Source: UBA10107 sp963835585
Lineage (GTDB): Archaea; Nanobdellota; Nanobdellia; Woesearchaeales; UBA10107
Assembly (NCBI GenBank): GCA_963835585.1
Contig: CAWIGF010000001.1
Location: 186,001-250,000, forward strand
DNA: 64,000 nt
Reading direction: 5' to 3'
Shown here in pieces: positions 51,140-60,373 of the stretch (the first letter of the stretch is position 1; every line of letters begins with the position of its first letter). A model generated the notes under the pieces. That model did no database searches and had not been told where the DNA came from. It saw only the letters and a program-made list of their open reading frames with translations. The translations under genes and the position numbers were made by a program.

Positions 51140-51970
51140 CTAAGGGCCAGAATTCATGCTTTTAAACGCTTCCTGAATCTTTTCCTCCGGCCATCCACTG
51201 CTGAGCAATGCCTGACGCACTTGCTCCCGCGTAAATCCTTGAGCGACAGATGATTTTATGTATGAAACGATTTCAAGGTTCTCCTTTATGTCTGGTTTCT
51301 TCGAAAATAAGACAATTCCTATGCTAACGACCAAAACCAATGAAACAAGGCCGATGATTATGTAGAATAAGTAAGATGTGGCTGGAAGAGGTGAACTTGT
51401 CTGCGGTTGTGCCGGGTTCAACATCTGGTTGATTTCCTGCTGGGTGAAATATTTATTCAAGATTGTCCCAAACTTGGCCTTCAATGTTACAGGATCGGCT
51501 ATCTTCATTCCAGGAAGAATCAACTTGGAAGGGTAGACGTAAAATGCAGTGCCATCCCCTGTATTTTTGAATGTGTCAAAAGCAGGATTTGAACTAAGCT
51601 GTAATTTTAATGCATCGTAGCTTACATAAGATATTATAATGTCTTCATTCTGAGTCCCTTTACACAACAATTGATCCGATGAAGTCACGGCAACTGCGCC
51701 ATTCGTTTTTACAACGTCGAAAGAATATACAGTTATAGGGTCCACATTCACTATGAGGCACATCGAGAAATCGTTCGCATCATTGATAAAATCAAGGTTC
51801 TGTATTGAAGAATCTATTTCTGAAAGAACGTCATTTTGCGATGGAATGCTCTGTGTCGCGCGCCCTGTGATAGACAAAAGGCCCGGATTTGTTGACTGGA
51901 TTATCAACAATGACGAGAAGACAAATATGAAGAGAAGCTCCCATGCAATTATGTGGTCTGTATGCTCCAT
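51140..51970 (-). CDS. Membrane protein with extracellular domain and UBA-like cytoplasmic tail
   Basis: A 276-aa protein. An N-terminal hydrophobic anchor (WELLFIFVFSSLLIIQS) is followed by an external-looking domain of about 170 residues, a second membrane helix (YLFYIIIGLVSLVLVVSIGI) and a cytoplasmic end with YIKSSVAQGFTREQVRQALL then SGWPEEKIQEAF. That end resembles the UBA-like unit at the start of the coiled-coil protein at 43318-43902. It could link an external structure to cytoplasmic partners of the pilus-like locus. It starts 24 bp after the GlyRS stop. Confidence 0.7.
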   Translation of the reverse strand: MEHTDHIIAWELLFIFVFSSLLIIQSTNPGLLSITGRATQSIPSQNDVLSEIDSSIQNLDFINDANDFSMCLIVNVDPITVYSFDVVKTNGAVAVTSSDQLLCKGTQNEDIIISYVSYDALKLQLSSNPAFDTFKNTGDGTAFYVYPSKLILPGMKIADPVTLKAKFGTILNKYFTQQEINQMLNPAQPQTSSPLPATSYLFYIIIGLVSLVLVVSIGIVLFSKKPDIKENLEIVSYIKSSVAQGFTREQVRQALLSSGWPEEKIQEAFKSMNSGP

Positions 51971-51994
51971 GTTCCTCTTTTTCAGTCTAAATGC

Positions 51995-53482
51995 TTATAT
52001 GTTTTTAAATTCTATCTCGCCATTAACTAGTTTCCTGATAGTCTCAGGAACATTTTTTATGGGAATCCTTACTTGTTTTGTCGAATCTCTATCACGGATT
52101 GTGACATCTTGTTTTTCCAATGAATCGAAATCTATAGTTATGCAATATGGTGTCCCAATTTCATCCTGTCTTGCATATCTTCTTCCGATTGAGCCAGACC
52201 TGTCGTATTGACAAGTAAATCTTTCTTTCAAATCATAATAAACTTCTTTTGCTTCTTTTTCCAACTTGTTAACCAATGGAAGAACTGCAATCTTTATTGG
52301 GGCCAAATTTGCAGGAATTCTAAACATCTTATTCTCAGGATCCTTCCCGTCGAAAAATATATCCAACAAGGCGAATGTTGGCCTATCCGTTCCAAATGCA
52401 ATCTCTAAAATATGCGGAATTTCTCTTTGTTTTGTTTCTTCATTAAATGTTTCTAATTTCTGTTTGCTTTCTTTGCTATGCTGGCTTAAATCATAATCTG
52501 TTCGGTCATGAATTCCACAAACTTCATACCAACCATAACTATTTAAAAGGACTTCAACATCCCAAGCATCATCCGCGTAGAACGCCTTTTCATTCTCTGC
52601 ATGCTGCCTCATCCTTATTCTGTTTTTTGGGATGCCCATTGCCAAGAATAACTCATAAGCAAGGTTCAAACACCAGGCATATGCCTGATTTTTCAACTTT
52701 CCTTTATTTATTGCATCACCAAGTGTCGTTTCAATCATGGCATCAGCGGCATTAAACCATAGAGGAAGTTTTTTATTTTTAACTTCTTCAAATTTTGCAA
52801 AATTATTCTTTTGATCCTTTAAAATGAACAACTGACCTTCCGCCTGCGTAAACTCCCTGCCCCTCATTACGCTTTGTCTCGGAGAAATTTCGTTTCTGTA
52901 TGCTTTTCCTATCTGAAAAACACCGAAAGGATATTTTTTTCTGAAAAATTCATCAAATCTCTTGAATGGAAGGTACGTTGTTGTCGCTGTTTCCGGTCTG
53001 TTGTATGCCTCTAAATCAGTTCCAATTGTTGTTTTCATCATCAAACTGTGTTTTATGATTTCATTCTTCAATTGAGATTTACAATTTGTGCAGACAATAT
53101 TGTTGTCTTTGATGACCTTCAATAACTTTTCATTTGAATAACCGCCGACATTTATATTTGGATTGAATTCTGCAATTAACCTATCTACCCTAAACTCCGC
53201 ATTGCATTTTGAACATTTTATCAGCGGATCAGAAAAACCACCTAGGTGGCCTGATGCTTTCCAAACGATGGCAGGCATAATCGTTGGGCACTCGACTTCC
53301 CAAAATTCATTTATTTGGAACACTCTTCTTATTGCATTTTCAACATTATTTTTTAATTGCTTGCCCAGAGGGCCATAATCATAGAAACCGCCAACCCCTC
53401 CGTAAATTTCAGGAGAAGGCCCCCAAATGAACCCATTATCCACAATGAATGCCGCCAACTCCTTTGATTCATTCTCAACCAT
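51995..53482 (-). CDS. glyS: Glycyl-tRNA synthetase, archaeal/eukaryotic alpha2 type
   Basis: A 495-aa class II synthetase. Seen: FIWGPSPEIYGGVGGFYDYG with the motif-1 region, the CSKC and CTNC zinc-like pairs, motif 2 YRNEISPRQSVMRGREFTQA, EVCGIHDRTDYDL and an anticodon-binding C-terminal domain (LAPIKIAVLPLVNK). It is somewhat shorter than many archaeal GlyRS, mainly in the insertion regions. A TATA element lies about 25 bp upstream (near 53505). It is the first of a run with the UBA-tailed membrane protein and OB-fold gene. Confidence 0.95.
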   Translation of the reverse strand: MVENESKELAAFIVDNGFIWGPSPEIYGGVGGFYDYGPLGKQLKNNVENAIRRVFQINEFWEVECPTIMPAIVWKASGHLGGFSDPLIKCSKCNAEFRVDRLIAEFNPNINVGGYSNEKLLKVIKDNNIVCTNCKSQLKNEIIKHSLMMKTTIGTDLEAYNRPETATTTYLPFKRFDEFFRKKYPFGVFQIGKAYRNEISPRQSVMRGREFTQAEGQLFILKDQKNNFAKFEEVKNKKLPLWFNAADAMIETTLGDAINKGKLKNQAYAWCLNLAYELFLAMGIPKNRIRMRQHAENEKAFYADDAWDVEVLLNSYGWYEVCGIHDRTDYDLSQHSKESKQKLETFNEETKQREIPHILEIAFGTDRPTFALLDIFFDGKDPENKMFRIPANLAPIKIAVLPLVNKLEKEAKEVYYDLKERFTCQYDRSGSIGRRYARQDEIGTPYCITIDFDSLEKQDVTIRDRDSTKQVRIPIKNVPETIRKLVNGEIEFKNI

Positions 53483-53607
53483 ACCACGTTATAGTTTAAA
53501 GTTTATTTATATACTCTTCGGTGTAAAATGGCTTTAGAAGGCGTATAAACGTCTTGTAGAAGGCTAGTCATCCATTACTAATAACTACATAAATAAAGCT
53601 TGTTTGG

Positions 53608-54807
53608 CTATTTTTTGAGCCATTCGACTTCTTCTTCATCCAGTCCAAGATCTGAGGAAATCTTCTCTGATTCAATTTTGTTTTTCCTGAAGATAGTTTG
53701 AAGATAAGGAATAGTTGACTTTATTGTTTCTTTTACTGAAGTATGCATCTTTCCATGTATTTTCTCTGCAATTGCTTTTCGTTTTGCATACTTCTGTTTT
53801 GCCATCCATAGTTTGAGGATACGTGTTGTTGGTTTATACTGCACGAAATCTTTGTATTTCTCATCTTTTGAAACTGCGATTCCTCCCGACAAGAATGCAT
53901 TGATATACACCAAAAATCTCCAGTGCTGCCACCGTCTTATTCGCCTGTTGAAAATGTCTGCTTGGGACATATAGTGATATGCCATATCTAAATCACTAGC
54001 TTTCTTGTATTCATAGGGAAGATTCTCATCAACCCAGAGCAACAATTTGTTCAAGTCTTCGTCAACCGAATCGAATGCCCTCAATGCAACAGACGTGTCT
54101 GTTGTTTTGAAAACCTTGACCAACGCCTGTGGTATGGATTCTTGCCTGTTTCGTGATTCAAGAGAATCCACACCTTCTTTTGTGATGGAATGCACATTAC
54201 TAAGAAGCTGCAGATCGGTTATTGCCGCTCTGACATCTCCTCCTTCCTGCCTTGCAAGTTGTTTCAAACTCACCTCATCGTATTTTATTTTCTCCTTCTC
54301 GCAGATCGTACTGAGAACTTCAAACATGGCATCAACAGAAGGGATCTCGAATTCAATCATCAGTGATTTTTTTCGAAGCGGAGAAAATTTGGAATCAAAC
54401 ACATCAATCGCTGTGCATATAATCTGGAACGGGGATTCATCAATTATTTTTATAAGTTCAGGGATTCCTCCCCTGTCCTGTGTGCCGCTCAACCCGTCGA
54501 TTTCGTCAACCAAGATTATCTTTCCCTTTGAGAAAAGGCTTCTCTGCCTTGATGCGTTTCCAATTATGCTTTGCATCCCTTCCGCATTCCTGAAATCAGA
54601 CGCATTCATCTCAAGTAGCTCGTAATCAAGCTCATTGGCAACGGCGTAAGCTGCACTTGTCTTTCCGGAACCTGTTGGCCCGTATAGAATGGCACATTTT
54701 TTCTTCTTGTTTTTGATGAAATCCTTTAGAGAAGAAAGCGCCTTGTCCTCTCCCTTTATGTCCGCAAAAGAACGAGGCCGGTACTTCTTAACGAATAATT
54801 CTTGCAT
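53608..54807 (-). CDS. rfcL: Replication factor C large subunit
   Basis: A 399-aa clamp-loader large subunit. Seen: KYRPRSFADIKGEDKAL at the start, Walker A YGPTGSGKTS, Walker B KIILVDEIDGLSG and a collar domain with NRRIRRWQHWRFLVY. It loads the sliding clamp PCNA with RfcS. It is shorter than many archaeal RfcL and ends LGLDEEEVEWLKK, without the usual C-terminal PIP box. It is preceded by the lipoprotein and polB genes on the same strand. Confidence 0.93.
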   Translation of the reverse strand: MQELFVKKYRPRSFADIKGEDKALSSLKDFIKNKKKKCAILYGPTGSGKTSAAYAVANELDYELLEMNASDFRNAEGMQSIIGNASRQRSLFSKGKIILVDEIDGLSGTQDRGGIPELIKIIDESPFQIICTAIDVFDSKFSPLRKKSLMIEFEIPSVDAMFEVLSTICEKEKIKYDEVSLKQLARQEGGDVRAAITDLQLLSNVHSITKEGVDSLESRNRQESIPQALVKVFKTTDTSVALRAFDSVDEDLNKLLLWVDENLPYEYKKASDLDMAYHYMSQADIFNRRIRRWQHWRFLVYINAFLSGGIAVSKDEKYKDFVQYKPTTRILKLWMAKQKYAKRKAIAEKIHGKMHTSVKETIKSTIPYLQTIFRKNKIESEKISSDLGLDEEEVEWLKK

Positions 54808-54831
54808 GAAAATAAGAAAGAAGATATGTAT

Positions 54832-55362
54832 TTAAGGGTTACTCTCTTTTATTCTCATTCTGCATTCGCTCCTTAAATCTTCGGTCCACATCTGACCGCA
54901 AATGTTCGGGTCTTTTCCTGTAAGATTCATATGATCATAGCATGAGCTCCTCATATCGCTTGAGAGTATGCTCGCACATAAAAGGAATTCCTGCTTTTTT
55001 TCAGCAATTGGAAGATAGCACAAATCTCGCTGATTATCATCATGAATGTTTACACAGATGGTTGGATCTTGCAAATCTCTTGCAATGTCCTGATAACACA
55101 AAAAGAAAAGATTGACATCCGGTATTGCAGGGCATAAACTAGCATTTTCTGAATAAAGTGCGTAGTTGTACAGGCAAAGATTGTGAGGACCATCGTCAGT
55201 AATATTTGCGCAAGGATCGACAGTAGTGTTAACCGTCACATTTTGCTCAGGAAAGTTCATCTGTGATGGGCCAGTGTATTGTATTTGAATTCCTGGTGTT
55301 TGTTTTGGGGAACAACCTACTAAAAGAAGCATTGCACATAAGAAAAAGAGAGTTTTATTCAT
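54832..55362 (-). CDS. Secreted lipoprotein with strict 26-residue Cys repeats
   Basis: A 176-aa protein (start at 55362). It has a signal peptide with a lipobox-like LLLVGCS, a short linker, then ten Cys whose spacing alternates 11, 13, 11, 13 residues to the end, so each repeat is 26 residues (C-x13-C-x11). Repeats carry helical hairpin-like segments (CYLPIAEKKQEFLLC, CASILSSDMRSSC). Disulfide-linked helical hairpins on the cell surface are likely. The partner is unknown. It sits between polB and rfcL. Confidence 0.75.
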   Translation of the reverse strand: MNKTLFFLCAMLLLVGCSPKQTPGIQIQYTGPSQMNFPEQNVTVNTTVDPCANITDDGPHNLCLYNYALYSENASLCPAIPDVNLFFLCYQDIARDLQDPTICVNIHDDNQRDLCYLPIAEKKQEFLLCASILSSDMRSSCYDHMNLTGKDPNICGQMWTEDLRSECRMRIKESNP

Positions 55363-55404
55363 CATAAAAATGAATATAATCACATATTAAAGCTTTGCCA
55401 TTAG

Positions 55405-57771
55405 TTAGAAAAATCCATCCAATCCTTTTTGCGTATGCCCCTTCATAAGACTTTCAAAGGTCATTCCATAAAAGCTAAGCACAGTGTCTGCCAGCGGTTC
55501 GATTTGTTTTTCTATGTAATAATCATAATTAATCTTTTTGCCTTCCATCATCTCAATAGGATATGGCTCGCCATCTTTTGCATCGCCTTCCTTGACCATG
55601 TAGTAATCTATAACGCTACTCGTTATCGCCTTAAGTTTTCGTGCCGCCTTGACATGTGGCGGAGTCGTTTTTGTGTACTCTATCAAATCCTTCCGTATAG
55701 ATTTCCTGAGAACTAGCTTGCCATCCATCTTTCCTGCAAGGATATCCTTCACATAGTTCTTTATGAATTTTTTTACTTCATCTTCTTTGCCGTGAAAGAT
55801 CAAGTCAAGGAGTTTGTATTGAAATTCTTTTGCAGCCTCACACCAATCTCCTCTCACGAATTCCATTCCAGTTATATCTATTTCTTCCTTTCCATTCTCG
55901 ATCAGAAGACCGGCATACCTTTTTTTTGATCCGGTTTCGGTGCCCCGTGTTTTTGGCATCATGAATTTCTTGAAGACTTTGTCGAACTCGAGTTCAAGGT
56001 GCGAATCGCGCATATACGTTTCTTTGATGTAATTCTTCAGGAATGTGTTGACCTCATTGACAAGCTCATCTCCTATTTTTTCCGCCTGCTCAGAAGAGGA
56101 AGCATTGGTTTTTATGAACACGGAATCCGTATCACCATAAATGACATCATAGCCTTTCTCCCTTATTTTCTGGGCGCACAACTTAATCATGCTCTGACAG
56201 GTATGTGTGATTGCATTTCCTATTTCCAACGAGTAATATCGCGATGAACGGTTTGCGATTGCCCCCCACAGCGAATTCATCAACGTTTTCAATGCAAAGC
56301 TTGCCGTTTCATCTTTTCGGATTTTCGCCAAATCCCTCTGCTTCCATATCCTCTCGATGATTTGCGGCAGGAATCCGAAATCATTTGTGAATACTGCACC
56401 ATTCACGCATACAATATATTTTTTCTTGTCAACTCCTTTCGGGGGACTTTCGACATATGAATAAGGATCTATATTGAACGTCCTTATGACCGATGGATAC
56501 AGGCTCTTGAAATCAAGGACAACAATGTTTTCATATATTCCTGGAACAGATTGCATCACAAATCCACCAGTAACCCGTTCCTCATCATCCTCTGATTTTT
56601 TTGCGATATAATTTGCGACAATATTTTTTTTCTTCAGCATTCGTAAATACAAAGAATCCAATGAAGCCACGGATGCAGAAACCCTATCCAGGGACATTCC
56701 CGTCAGTGCAGAGCGCAGCATTGTCAGAGTTATCAACTGCTTTTTGTCTAAAATCTTGTAAACTAATTCAGAATCGAGAAGATTGTAATCAACGAGCTTC
56801 TGCTGATTGTGCTTGAACGCTTGCTCTATCTCCTCTCCTTTGTTTTCATGCCCGATTAGTTTCCTCTCTCCTAAAATAACCTGTGCGGCCGTATCCAGCT
56901 TATAATCTGCAAGCCTGATGAACGATGACTTCAGGAGATGAATTCCATCTAAAACCTGCCTGCCCGGAAAATCAGCCTTCGAATCGATGAAGAACGAGCT
57001 TTCTATCCTCAGTTTGCACGGCCATTCCGTCCTTCCAAGGATAAATTGTATCTTGTTCCTTTCAAATGCTCTCTTCAGATAATCCAGATCAAAATCGATG
57101 ACGTTCCAGCCTACGATTATATCAGGGTCAAGTTCAATCACTTTTTTCTTGAACGCCTCGAGCAGCGACTTTTCGTCCGTAAATGAAACTGCATTCTCTA
57201 ATTTTTTGTCGCCAATAATGAAGACTTTCTTGTATTTCTCAGAGAACATCGATACCGCATACAACTCTCCTTTCATTCCCGTTTCAATATCAATCGAGAG
57301 TATGCTTATTTTTGGAAGATCCTCTGTATTGATCGTTTCAATTCCTTTTAATCTAGGATTTTCATAAACTCGATTCACAAAATCTCCTCTTTTGTAATCC
57401 CCTTCTATGTCCATCAAGGCAGTTATCTCGTGATCAATAAGGAACCTGTTTATGAAGAGAACATCAGATTCAAATGTCTTTATGTGCTTGTTTTCCAGAA
57501 TTTCCCGGTTGTCCTTAAGATTAGAAGGCGTTTTGAATGAAACTTTGGTTAGTTTTTCATTCTTGAAATTAACACAGGATGTTTCTTCGAACTCTGCGTT
57601 GATAGCATCCGTTGCTCCTTTCTTGTCTGCCGTCTTTATGTAAAAATAAGGCTTGTATTCATTCATTGTGAGGAAGCTCTCACCGTTTTCCAGCCTGCCG
57701 AACAAATAAATCAAGGTACTGTCTTTTTGCTCGTCGATTCTGTACGTGGAATAAACAATGAACCCTTTCAT
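55405..57771 (-). CDS. polB: Family B DNA polymerase with C-terminal PIP box
   Basis: A 788-aa replicative polymerase. Seen: exonuclease ExoI SIDIETGMKGE, motif A VLDFKSLYPSVI, motif B KTLMNSLWGA (variant of KxxxNSxYG), and motif C YGDTDSVFI. The protein ends QKGLDGFF, a canonical PCNA-binding motif. No intein is present. It is the head of a run with a lipoprotein and rfcL. The N-terminal uracil-sensing region appears shortened but I cannot judge its function. Confidence 0.95.
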   Translation of the reverse strand: MKGFIVYSTYRIDEQKDSTLIYLFGRLENGESFLTMNEYKPYFYIKTADKKGATDAINAEFEETSCVNFKNEKLTKVSFKTPSNLKDNREILENKHIKTFESDVLFINRFLIDHEITALMDIEGDYKRGDFVNRVYENPRLKGIETINTEDLPKISILSIDIETGMKGELYAVSMFSEKYKKVFIIGDKKLENAVSFTDEKSLLEAFKKKVIELDPDIIVGWNVIDFDLDYLKRAFERNKIQFILGRTEWPCKLRIESSFFIDSKADFPGRQVLDGIHLLKSSFIRLADYKLDTAAQVILGERKLIGHENKGEEIEQAFKHNQQKLVDYNLLDSELVYKILDKKQLITLTMLRSALTGMSLDRVSASVASLDSLYLRMLKKKNIVANYIAKKSEDDEERVTGGFVMQSVPGIYENIVVLDFKSLYPSVIRTFNIDPYSYVESPPKGVDKKKYIVCVNGAVFTNDFGFLPQIIERIWKQRDLAKIRKDETASFALKTLMNSLWGAIANRSSRYYSLEIGNAITHTCQSMIKLCAQKIREKGYDVIYGDTDSVFIKTNASSSEQAEKIGDELVNEVNTFLKNYIKETYMRDSHLELEFDKVFKKFMMPKTRGTETGSKKRYAGLLIENGKEEIDITGMEFVRGDWCEAAKEFQYKLLDLIFHGKEDEVKKFIKNYVKDILAGKMDGKLVLRKSIRKDLIEYTKTTPPHVKAARKLKAITSSVIDYYMVKEGDAKDGEPYPIEMMEGKKINYDYYIEKQIEPLADTVLSFYGMTFESLMKGHTQKGLDGFF

Positions 57772-57860
57772 GAAAATAGAATGAATCCGTTCTTTAATAA
57801 AACTTACTCTAGATTGTCCTGTGGCCTTTTAAGATAGTTTAAACGCTTTTTAGGGGTAAA

Positions 57861-57870
57861 GTTTAAATAA
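57861..57870 (+). promoter_or_regulatory. TATA box of valS
   Basis: GTTTAAATAA is centred about 27 bp upstream of the valS ATG (57893), so a leaderless transcript is expected. The 120-bp gap towards polB shows a separate weaker TATA-like stretch on the minus strand (about 57790-57805). Confidence 0.6.
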
Positions 57871-57892
57871 GTAGCAAAACTGCCAAAACTCA

Positions 57893-60373
57893 ATGGCAGA
57901 AACATACAATTTCAAGGAATCCGAGAAGAAATGGAGGGAGTTCTGGGAGAATGAATCTATATTCAAATTTGATAAAAAGAAAAAGGGAAATTTGTATGTT
58001 GTTGACACACCTCCACCCACTGTTTCAGGAAGGATGCACATCGGACACTCGTATTCTTACTCACAACAGGATTTTGTTGTAAGATTCAGGAGAATGATGG
58101 GAGATAATGTATACTATCCCTTCGGCACGGATGACAACGGTCTTCCAACAGAAAGACTTATCGAGAAATTGAAGAACGTAAAATCAAAAAACATGTCCAG
58201 AGATGAATTCGTCAAGCTGTGTCAGAGCACATTGAAGGAAATAACTCCTGAATTCATAAATGACTGGAAGATAATCGGAATGAGTTGTGACTTTTCAAAC
58301 ATCTACTCCACAATAGATTCTCACTGTATAAAGACATCCCAGAAATCATTCATTGATTTGATGAAGAAAGGTCTCGTCTATCAGCAAACTGCACCCAGCA
58401 TGTGGTGCGTGAATTGTCAGACAGCAATTGCACAAGCTGAATTGGAGGACAAGGAACTGGATTCGACATTCAATGACGTCCAGTTCGGAGTTGTTCATGG
58501 TGAAAAAGGACGAGACAAAATAACAATAGCCACAACAAGACCTGAATTGATTCCTGCGTGCGTTTTCGTGTACGTCCATCCCGATGACAAACGGTATAAA
58601 AACATTGTTGGAAAGGAAGTTATTGTTCCTTTGTTCAATTACAAGGTCCCTATTTTTGCAGACTCTTCTGCTGATCCTGAGAAAGGTTCAGGTATTCTTA
58701 TGGTCTGTTCATATGGTGACAAGTATGATGCGGAAGCAATCGCAAAAAGAAAGGTTGAGCCAAGAATTGTTCTCGCAAAAGATGGAAGGATGAATCATTT
58801 GTCTGGAAAATATGAAAATCTTACCATCAAGGAAGCAAGAAAAGCTATCCTTGATGATTTAGATAAAGAGGGTCTACTGCTGAATAAAAAACACATAAGA
58901 CATGCAGTGAACGTTCATGACAAATGCGGAACAGAGATTGAATTTCTTACAACAAAGCAGTGGTTCATAAAAGTACTTGAAAATAAAAATAAATTCATAG
59001 AAGCAGCGGATAAAATAAAATGGTATCCAGAGCATATGAAGTCAAGATACGTGCACTGGGTTGAGGGATTGAATTGGGATTGGTGCGTATCAAGGCAAAG
59101 GCATTTTGGAGTTCCTTTCCCTATTTGGAGTTGCAAAAAATGCGGAAAGATAGCAATAGCTGATGAAAAATATCTTCCCGTAGATCCGCTTATATCAAAA
59201 CCAAAAGTAAAATGCTCCTGTGGTTCAGATGAGTTCCAGGGAGAAATCGATGTCATGGACACATGGGCGACAAGTTCCATGAGCCCTCAGATAATCACAA
59301 ACTGGGTCGGGGACAAAGGATTTGATGATATTGATTTTAAGACCATGTATCCAAATGCGTTAAGGCCACAGGCTCACGATATAATCAGGACATGGGCCTT
59401 TTACACAATTGTCAAGGGAATCTACAATAATAATCAGGTTCCATGGAAAGACATAGTCATTTCTGGTTATGTTTTGGATCCGAAAGGGGAAAAAATGAGC
59501 AAATCAAAGGAAAATACTGTTGAGCCTGCGCAAGTCCTTGCAAAATACCCTGCAGATGCCCTCCGATTCGCGGCTGCCGGAGCAAAACTCGGAGAAGACA
59601 TCAGATACCAGGAAAAGGATCTACTAACAGGACAGAAAACAATAACTAAATTATGGAACGCATCAAAATTCGCATTCATGCAGCTAGAAGATTTCAAAGG
59701 CAAAAAAGATAACACTTCTGCAATTGATCATTGGATGCTAACCAAGTTGAATAAATTAATAAAGACTGCAACAGAATCATTTGATGCCTGCGAATATTCG
59801 AAAGTAAGAATGGATGTCGACCAGTTCTTCTGGGGTACCTTGTGCGATAACTATCTCGAGATAATAAAAGACAGGACTTATAATCCAGATAAATACAAAT
59901 CAGGAAAGAATGGAGCACAATATACTCTTCACAAGTCAATCTTGAGCATTCTAAAGATGTTTGCTCCAATTATGCCGTATATAACTGAGGAGATATATCA
60001 GATGAAATTTGCGAAAGAAGAGAATAAGAAATCCATACATGTTTCTGACTGGCCTAAATTCGAGCATTCAGAGATTGATGACTCGGCGGAACAGGCAGGT
60101 GATTTGGCTGTTGTAATAATTTCGGCCGTGAGAAAGTTCAAGTCGGAAAAGGCACTTTCATTGAAAACGGAGATAAAAAATCTAACAATTGAATTGCCGA
60201 AACTGGACGGAAAAGTGAAGAAGAATTTCGACGAGATGCTTCAGGAAATAAAGGCAACCACTAGATCCCAGAATGTTGATTTTGGAATGGGAGAAATTGA
60301 AATTTCTAATAAATTGAAAATAAGCATAGAAATGGCTGAAACGAATCAGAACAACAAGCTTTCATCTAATTGA
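57893..60373 (+). CDS. valS: Valyl-tRNA synthetase
   Basis: An 826-aa class I synthetase. Seen: VVDTPPPTVSGRMHIGHSYS with the HIGH motif, DDNGLPTERLIEKLKN, an editing (CP1) domain with GSGILMVCSYGD, WCVSRQRHFGVPFP, KMSKSKENTVEP and an anticodon-binding helical domain. The C-terminal coiled coil of bacterial ValRS is absent, as usual in archaea. It converges on cysS with an 8-bp overlap. A TATA box supports the start. Confidence 0.96.
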   Translation: MAETYNFKESEKKWREFWENESIFKFDKKKKGNLYVVDTPPPTVSGRMHIGHSYSYSQQDFVVRFRRMMGDNVYYPFGTDDNGLPTERLIEKLKNVKSKNMSRDEFVKLCQSTLKEITPEFINDWKIIGMSCDFSNIYSTIDSHCIKTSQKSFIDLMKKGLVYQQTAPSMWCVNCQTAIAQAELEDKELDSTFNDVQFGVVHGEKGRDKITIATTRPELIPACVFVYVHPDDKRYKNIVGKEVIVPLFNYKVPIFADSSADPEKGSGILMVCSYGDKYDAEAIAKRKVEPRIVLAKDGRMNHLSGKYENLTIKEARKAILDDLDKEGLLLNKKHIRHAVNVHDKCGTEIEFLTTKQWFIKVLENKNKFIEAADKIKWYPEHMKSRYVHWVEGLNWDWCVSRQRHFGVPFPIWSCKKCGKIAIADEKYLPVDPLISKPKVKCSCGSDEFQGEIDVMDTWATSSMSPQIITNWVGDKGFDDIDFKTMYPNALRPQAHDIIRTWAFYTIVKGIYNNNQVPWKDIVISGYVLDPKGEKMSKSKENTVEPAQVLAKYPADALRFAAAGAKLGEDIRYQEKDLLTGQKTITKLWNASKFAFMQLEDFKGKKDNTSAIDHWMLTKLNKLIKTATESFDACEYSKVRMDVDQFFWGTLCDNYLEIIKDRTYNPDKYKSGKNGAQYTLHKSILSILKMFAPIMPYITEEIYQMKFAKEENKKSIHVSDWPKFEHSEIDDSAEQAGDLAVVIISAVRKFKSEKALSLKTEIKNLTIELPKLDGKVKKNFDEMLQEIKATTRSQNVDFGMGEIEISNKLKISIEMAETNQNNKLSSN

